DNA from: Limnochordaceae bacterium
GTDB lineage: Bacteria > Bacillota > Limnochordia > Limnochordales > DUMU01
Direction: 5' to 3'
NCBI GenBank assembly: GCA_014896305.1
Contig: JADBKQ010000019.1
Coordinates: 1-36,372 of the forward strand
Length of the DNA: 36,372 nucleotides
This document shows positions 32,158 to 36,372 of the stretch, piece by piece. The notes beneath the pieces were generated by a model that saw nothing but the letters and a program-made list of their open reading frames with translations, made no database searches and had not been told where the DNA came from. How positions within the stretch are numbered: the first letter of the stretch is position 1; each line of letters opens with the position of its first letter. A program made the translations under genes and the position numbers.

Positions 32158-32244
32158 GATCACTAAACTTAAAACAAGGTTTCGATTCTGAGCGTCGCAC
32201 TGGCGGTCCTGGGGCAGGGGTAAGATCGCTAAACTTAAAACTAA
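32151..32244. repeat. 28-bp direct-repeat pair, 66-bp period, overlapping the slipin stop
   Basis: GGGGTAAGATCACTAAACTT (32151) and GGGGTAAGATCGCTAAACTT (32217) continue together for 28 bp with two mismatches. The first copy contains the slipin stop codon. The 38 bp between are unique. Confidence 0.8.
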
Positions 32245-32534
32245 GACCATAGGCAGCGGCAGGCCAAGGAGAAGAATCACGACCACGACGGGGGTCAGGA
32301 CCAGGACCAGGTCCAGGGCCAGGGACCAGGGGCAGAACCAGGACCAGGGTCAAGGGCCGGAGCACGCTAAGCGCCAGGGCCGGCAGCAGGAGTGAGCCCA
32401 ATGTACTGCTGGCCCTGGGCATCGGACCAAGACTGGCCAACCATTCGCCCGGATGCTATAAATAGGGCAACTCTGTTTGTTGTCTATGGCCACTGTTCAT
32501 CAGGCCATCAGGCAGCGGCTCGGGAGGATCCGGA
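32158..32534. other. Intergenic region between slipin and acnA
   Basis: It contains most of the 28-bp direct-repeat pair, a degenerate CAGGAC/CAGGGC hexamer tract (32295-32360) and the putative acnA promoter. No gene is supported. Confidence 0.7.
32434..32462 (+). promoter_or_regulatory. Putative sigma-A promoter of acnA
   Basis: TGGCCA (32434-32439, 4/6 -35), a 17-bp spacer and TATAAA (32457-32462, 5/6 -10). The predicted start near 32469 gives a ~66-nt leader to the ATG at 32535, which has GGGAGG at 7-nt spacing. Confidence 0.5.
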
Positions 32535-35500
32535 ATGACGTTGCACCCCTCCGACCAGCATCCAACCCAACCTCTCTCTGGGGCACGTTCACCCCGCGGG
32601 TCTGGGCCTGTCTCGGCCCCTGTGCCTATGTCGATGTCCAACTCGCTGCCCACCGGTTCGCAACCCGGCGCCGACCCCTTCCAGGTGCGAGCCACTCTGC
32701 CCACACCAGAAGGGCCAGCTGTGATCTACGACTTGCACAAGCTGCAAGACCAGGGCCTTGTCAAGCTCTCCCGCCTGCCCTACTCCATCCGCGTCTTGCT
32801 GGAGAACTTGCTGCGCCACCTGGACGGCCGCGTGGTTCGCACCGAGCACGTGTTGGCCGTGACCCGCTGGGGACAGAACTCGCTCCAGCCACAGCAGGAA
32901 GCGGGAGTTCACAATAGCGAGGATAACCAGATCATCCGGCACACCGAGGCCACCGCGGGCGCTCAGGACATCCAGGAGATTCCGTTTTTCCCGGCCCGGG
33001 TGTTGCTCCAGGACTTCACCGGCGTGCCCGCCGTCGTCGACCTGGCCGCCCTGCGTTCCGCGGTCGCCCGCCGCGGCGGCGATCCCCAGAGGGTCAACCC
33101 CCTCATCCCGGTCGACCTGGTGATCGACCACTCCGTTCAAGTAGATGTGGCGGGGAGCGCCGATGCGTTCACCCGCAACGTTCAGCTGGAGTTCGAGCGA
33201 AATCGTGAACGGTACACGCTGTTTCGCTGGGCTCAGCAGGCGTTTCGCAACTTCCGGGTCGTGCCGCCCGGCACGGGTATCGTTCACCAGGTCAATAGCG
33301 AGTACCTCGCGTCCGTCGTCCAGCTCCGTCCCGAGCAGGGCGAGCTCCGGCTGTTCCCTGACACTGTCGTAGGAACAGACTCGCATACCACGATGATCAA
33401 CGGGTTGGGCGTGTTGGGTTGGGGCGTGGGCGGCATCGAAGCAGAGGCCGTGATGCTGGGCGAACCTTACTTTTTTGCCCTGCCCGAAGTCGTGGGGGTG
33501 GCGCTCACCGGCCACCTACCCGAAGGGGCGACTGCAACCGACCTGGTGCTGACCATCACCCAGTTACTCCGCCGCGTCGGCGTGGTCGGCAGATTCGTCG
33601 AGTTCTTCGGTCCAGCCGTGCGTGAACTGCAGCTGCCCGATCGGCTGACCATCGCCAACATGGCGCCCGAGTACGGTGCTACCGCAGGCTTTTTCCCACC
33701 GGACGAGGAGACTTTGGCCTATCTCCGCCTTACCGGCAGGCCCGAGGAACAGGTTTGCCTCGTGGAGGAGTATACCCGGCGTCAGGAACTCTTCCGAACC
33801 GCCACCGCCCCCGATCCGGAGTACACCAGCGTGGTCGAGCTGGACCTGAGCACGGTCGAACCGAGCCTGGCCGGTCCTCGCCACCCCCAGGACCGAGTAC
33901 CTCTCGCCCAGGTCAAGTCGAACTTCCAGGCCCTGCTCACCGGTGTAGGCCGCACTCCTTCACTTGAACCAGCAGCTAGCACACGTCCCACCCCAACCAA
34001 CCCCCGGGCGACGGCGCACGTCCCGCCAGGCCAGGGTAGGGAGTTGCCGGACAGTGCGAAGCGGTCGCACGTTGCAGACCTGCCCGGCGGTATGGGACTG
34101 ACCGACCGTGCAGAGCTGTCCGAGGGTACGGGGCTGACCGACCGTCCAGGGCTGTCCGAGGGTGCGGTAGTGATCGCAGCGATCACCAGCTGCACCAACA
34201 CCGCCAACCCCGCCGTCATGCTGGCCGCCGGCCTGCTGGCCAGGAAGGCGGTGGAGCGCGGGCTCACCACCCGACCCTGGGTGAAGGCGAGTTTGGCGCC
34301 GGGTTCACGAGTGGTTACAGATTATCTGCAAAAGGCCGGCCTGATGCCATACCTGGAGGCGCTCCGCTTTCACCTGGTCGGCTATGGCTGCACCACCTGC
34401 ATCGGTAACAGTGGTCCTCTCGACCCGGCCGTCGCTCAGCAGGTGAAGGAGCAAGAGCTCGTGGTGGCCGCGGTCCTTAGCGGCAATCGCAATTTCGAGG
34501 GTCGGATCAACCCCCTGGTCAAGGCGAATTACCTGGCCTCCCCGCCCCTGGTGGTCGCCTATGCGCTGGCCGGCCGCATGGACATCGACCTGACCACCGA
34601 ACCCCTGGCCTACGATCCGGCGGGCCGTCCTGTCTACCTGCGGGATCTATGGCCAACGCAGCAAGAGGTGGCGCAAACGCTCGCCACGACCATCACGGCA
34701 GAGATGTTTCGTCAACGCTACGCCCATGTGTTCGACGGCGATGAACTGTGGCAGTCTCTGCCGGCGCCGACGGGCATTCTGTACCACTGGGATCCGGCGT
34801 CGACATACATCCAGGAGCCCCCGTTCCTCGACTCGTCTCGCAGTCCCTTCGTCAATTCGTCCGGCGGCTCGTCTCTCGGCCCAGTCCACGACTCGCCCCT
34901 CGACTCGTCTCCCTGCTCCTCGCCTCACGTTTCGTCCCCTGGCTCGTCTCATCTCTCTTCCCGCGGCTTGTCTCATGTCTCTTCCCGCGGCTTGTCTCAC
35001 GTCTCGTCCCTCGGCTTGTCTCACGTCTCGTCCGGTTTGTCTCACGTCTCGTCCCCTGGCTCATCCCAGGGATCGGGCGTCGGGTCCTCTCCTGATTCGC
35101 CCATGAAGTCGGCTACCACGAGTGGCGGCTGTTTCCATCTGGAACGAGCGCGGGTGCTGGCGATGCTGGGGGACTCGGTGACCACGGACCACATCTCACC
35201 GGCGGGAACGATCCCCCGCGAGAGCCCGGCCGGCCAATACCTCATTGCGCACGGTGTGACGCCTGCCCACTTCAACTCTTACGGATCACGCCGTGGCAAT
35301 CATGAGGTCATGGTGCGGGGGACGTTCGCCAACATCCGGCTGCGCAATCGGTTGGCCCCGGGCACGGAAGGCGGGTGGACGGTTCACCTGCCCGATGGGG
35401 AAACGATGACGATGTACGAGGCAGCGCAACGCTACCAGGCAGAGGGGGTACCTTTGATTGTTCTGGCCGGGAAGGAGTATGGCACGGGGAGTTCCCGGGA

Positions 35501-35921
35501 TTGGGCAGCCAAAGGACCCTATCTGCTCGGCGTCCGGGCAGTGATTGCGGAGAGCTTTGAGCGGATCCACCGCAGCAACCTCGTTGGCATGGGGATCCTG
35601 CCGCTTCAGTTTCTACCCGGGCAGAATGCCGGGACACTAGGGTTGGACGGTACAGAGGAGTATGACATCAAACCGGCCACACCGGTACCCAACGCGGACC
35701 GGATCGTTCCCCGGCAGGAGTTCGTCGTGACCGCCCGGCGGACGACCGGCCATCGCATTGCAGACCGTTCCGCATCGCCGTCGGACGGGAATGAAGGCAG
35801 GAGCGATACGATCCAGTTCACCGTGGTGGCTCGACTCGATACGCCCATCGAGGTGCAGTATGCACTGGCCGGCGGCATCCTGCCGTACGTTCTCGATCAG
35901 GTCCTTGCGAGGAGTGAGTAG
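32535..35921 (+). CDS. acnA: Aconitate hydratase A with large low-complexity insertions
   Basis: It interconverts citrate and isocitrate (TCA cycle) using a [4Fe-4S] cluster. Cluster ligands are the Cys of SCTNTANP (about 552) and the two of [13 protein letters not shown] (about 618 and 621). Other signatures are [37 protein letters not shown] and the swivel-domain [16 protein letters not shown]. At 1128 residues it is about 230 longer than usual. Extra material sits at the N-terminus (about 1-45), before SCTNT (about 472-542, with [22 protein letters not shown] repeats), in the linker to the swivel domain (about 760-857, Ser-rich GLSHVSS repeats) and near the C-terminus. The active-site motifs are intact, so the enzyme is probably functional with disordered loops. 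Confidence 0.95.
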   Translation: MTLHPSDQHPTQPLSGARSPRGSGPVSAPVPMSMSNSLPTGSQPGADPFQVRATLPTPEGPAVIYDLHKLQDQGLVKLSRLPYSIRVLLENLLRHLDGRVVRTEHVLAVTRWGQNSLQPQQEAGVHNSEDNQIIRHTEATAGAQDIQEIPFFPARVLLQDFTGVPAVVDLAALRSAVARRGGDPQRVNPLIPVDLVIDHSVQVDVAGSADAFTRNVQLEFERNRERYTLFRWAQQAFRNFRVVPPGTGIVHQVNSEYLASVVQLRPEQGELRLFPDTVVGTDSHTTMINGLGVLGWGVGGIEAEAVMLGEPYFFALPEVVGVALTGHLPEGATATDLVLTITQLLRRVGVVGRFVEFFGPAVRELQLPDRLTIANMAPEYGATAGFFPPDEETLAYLRLTGRPEEQVCLVEEYTRRQELFRTATAPDPEYTSVVELDLSTVEPSLAGPRHPQDRVPLAQVKSNFQALLTGVGRTPSLEPAASTRPTPTNPRATAHVPPGQGRELPDSAKRSHVADLPGGMGLTDRAELSEGTGLTDRPGLSEGAVVIAAITSCTNTANPAVMLAAGLLARKAVERGLTTRPWVKASLAPGSRVVTDYLQKAGLMPYLEALRFHLVGYGCTTCIGNSGPLDPAVAQQVKEQELVVAAVLSGNRNFEGRINPLVKANYLASPPLVVAYALAGRMDIDLTTEPLAYDPAGRPVYLRDLWPTQQEVAQTLATTITAEMFRQRYAHVFDGDELWQSLPAPTGILYHWDPASTYIQEPPFLDSSRSPFVNSSGGSSLGPVHDSPLDSSPCSSPHVSSPGSSHLSSRGLSHVSSRGLSHVSSLGLSHVSSGLSHVSSPGSSQGSGVGSSPDSPMKSATTSGGCFHLERARVLAMLGDSVTTDHISPAGTIPRESPAGQYLIAHGVTPAHFNSYGSRRGNHEVMVRGTFANIRLRNRLAPGTEGGWTVHLPDGETMTMYEAAQRYQAEGVPLIVLAGKEYGTGSSRDWAAKGPYLLGVRAVIAESFERIHRSNLVGMGILPLQFLPGQNAGTLGLDGTEEYDIKPATPVPNADRIVPRQEFVVTARRTTGHRIADRSASPSDGNEGRSDTIQFTVVARLDTPIEVQYALAGGILPYVLDQVLARSE
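34941..35057 (+). repeat. 24-bp minisatellite inside acnA
   Basis: Five tandem units of 24 bp (one of 21 bp) beginning GGCTTGTCTCAYGTCTC encode GLSHVSS-type peptide repeats. Unit lengths keep the reading frame. Neighbouring Ser-rich sequence (34830-34940) looks like older diverged copies. Confidence 0.9.
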
Positions 35922-35967
35922 CACGCACCTCCCCCTTGGCCTTGGGGGTGGTCGAGCTACTTCGGGA

Positions 35968-36023
35968 GGTGGCAATTGAATTGCCCGCTGAAAAGGACAG
36001 GAGCGGGCAACTTAATTGCCACC
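35968..36023. repeat. Palindromic-pair repeat, unit 5 (also a candidate acnA terminator hairpin)
   Basis: GGCAATTGAATTGCC (35971) and GGCAACTTAATTGCC (36006) are spaced 35 bp. The flanks GGT and ACC extend the symmetry, so 35968-35989 and 36002-36023 form a 22-bp inverted repeat with two mismatches around a 12-nt loop (GAAAAGGACAGG). It lies 46 bp after the acnA stop and would fold strongly in the transcript. Confidence 0.85.
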
Positions 36024-36247
36024 CCGGTCCCGGAGTCGTCCGGGCAGACCAGGTGACCTTGCTCCCCCCAACTCTACGAAGCTGTGAGCAGGGCAAATGC
36101 CCGGGGCAGTCGGGACAGGCAAGACGTCCGGTACGGTTGGGGTTCCCCCGGGGGAGAGGAGCAGGTCACCTAGCTGGGACTAAGGTTTGGGCAGCTACAG
36201 TGCGGTCGCCTGTAAGCTGGGATTTTGGGGTTGGGGAGGGGGGTGGT

Positions 36248-36297
36248 GGCAATTTAATTTCCCCCACATTCAAAAATGGGGCGGCAATTTTATTGCC
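36248..36297. repeat. Palindromic-pair repeat, unit 6
   Basis: GGCAATTTAATTTCC (36248) and GGCAATTTTATTGCC (36283) are spaced 35 bp. The spacer ends are complementary (CCCA and TGGGG) around ATTCAAAAA. GGT precedes and AC follows. It ends 20 bp before miniature element C. Confidence 0.85.
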
Positions 36298-36317
36298 ACG
36301 TCGCGCCCTCCCCATAT

Positions 36318-36372
36318 GAGAGCGCTTAAAAACCGGCCCATTCGGCCGAGTGGTATTCGCTGGATGCTGTAG
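36318..36372 (+). mobile_element. Miniature inverted-repeat element, copy C (left part, cut by the window end)
   Basis: It begins GAGAGCGCTTAAAAACCGGC and matches copy A base for base apart from 9 extra bp (CATTCGGCC) that A lacks. It continues through TATTCGCTGGATGCTGTAG to the window end. By analogy with A and B, the flanking CATAT (36313-36317) should recur just beyond its right end. Confidence 0.85.

Larger units (their letters stand above)
35922..36372. other. Intergenic region after acnA, to the window end
   Basis: It contains two palindromic-pair repeat units, about 230 bp of G-rich sequence without a recognisable gene (36024-36247), and the left half of a third miniature element. The only open frame near the end reads through these repeats and is not supported. 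Confidence 0.7.

Noticed and set aside
32295-32440. Minus-strand Pro/Gly-rich frame over the CAGGAC tract
   Set aside because: Created by the degenerate hexamer repeat, with no initiation signal or family similarity.
36187-36372. Open frame running off the window end
   Set aside because: It passes through palindromic unit 6 and miniature element C and is not protein-like.

Overview
The window is GC-rich bacterial chromosome. Genes are often preceded by AGGAGG-like ribosome binding sites, GTG and TTG starts are common, and one gene cluster has a promoter with an inverted pair of Bacillus-type PurBox-like sites. This points to the Bacillota, probably a deep and possibly thermophilic Limnochordia-, Symbiobacterium- or Thermaerobacter-like lineage. 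That placement is inference: no rRNA or tRNA gene is visible. One secreted protein looks like an outer-membrane beta-barrel ending in Phe, so a diderm envelope is possible.

Layout. 1-750: C-terminal end of a peptidase-MA-like protein. 916-6047 (minus strand): a second-messenger block of CHASE2 adenylate cyclase, FecR-domain protein, Crp/Fnr regulator and a secreted Gln/Asp-rich protein. Two Crp-type palindromes lie in its intergenic spaces. 6194-6556: truncated Gfo/Idh/MocA pseudogene. 6809-13090: glutamate racemase (murI), two HAD phosphatases, a radical SAM/SPASM-like protein, a membrane protein with a BON-like C-terminus, and two DUF3147-type membrane proteins. 13091-15141: a gene-poor scar holding two copies of a miniature inverted-repeat element, two units of a palindromic repeat family, and a decayed MNT/HEPN toxin-antitoxin pair. 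15142-16860: an orphan tandem DNA methyltransferase. 16877-20010: purine-type cluster of PurBox-like promoter, Cys-containing 43-aa small protein, NCS2 permease, phosphoribosyltransferase and an N-terminally truncated APC permease, closed by a strong terminator. 20253-25359 (minus): Gfo/Idh/MocA oxidoreductase, a possible 49-aa small protein and cobalamin-dependent methionine synthase (metH). 25624-28129: unknown protein, SDR oxidoreductase and, convergent with them, a metallophosphoesterase. 28130-29209: repeat-rich spacer. 29210-35921: beta-barrel-like secreted protein, slipin and aconitase (acnA). 35922-36372: repeat-rich spacer ending in a third copy of the miniature element, cut by the window edge.

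The most unusual signal is a dispersed structured repeat. Six 50-bp units each contain two 15-bp palindromes of the form GGCAAT-N3-ATTGCC, and in all six the two palindromes start exactly 35 bp apart. All lie in gene-free stretches. Three copies of a separate ~101-110 bp miniature element have inverted ends GAGAGCGCT/AGCGCTCTC, and both complete copies have perfect 5-bp target duplications. Each of the three sits 13-20 bp from one of the palindromic units.

A second theme is frequent in-frame low-complexity expansion of linkers and termini, even in core enzymes such as AcnA, MetH, MurI and the cyclase. Short direct-repeat pairs also occur in the intergenic spaces.
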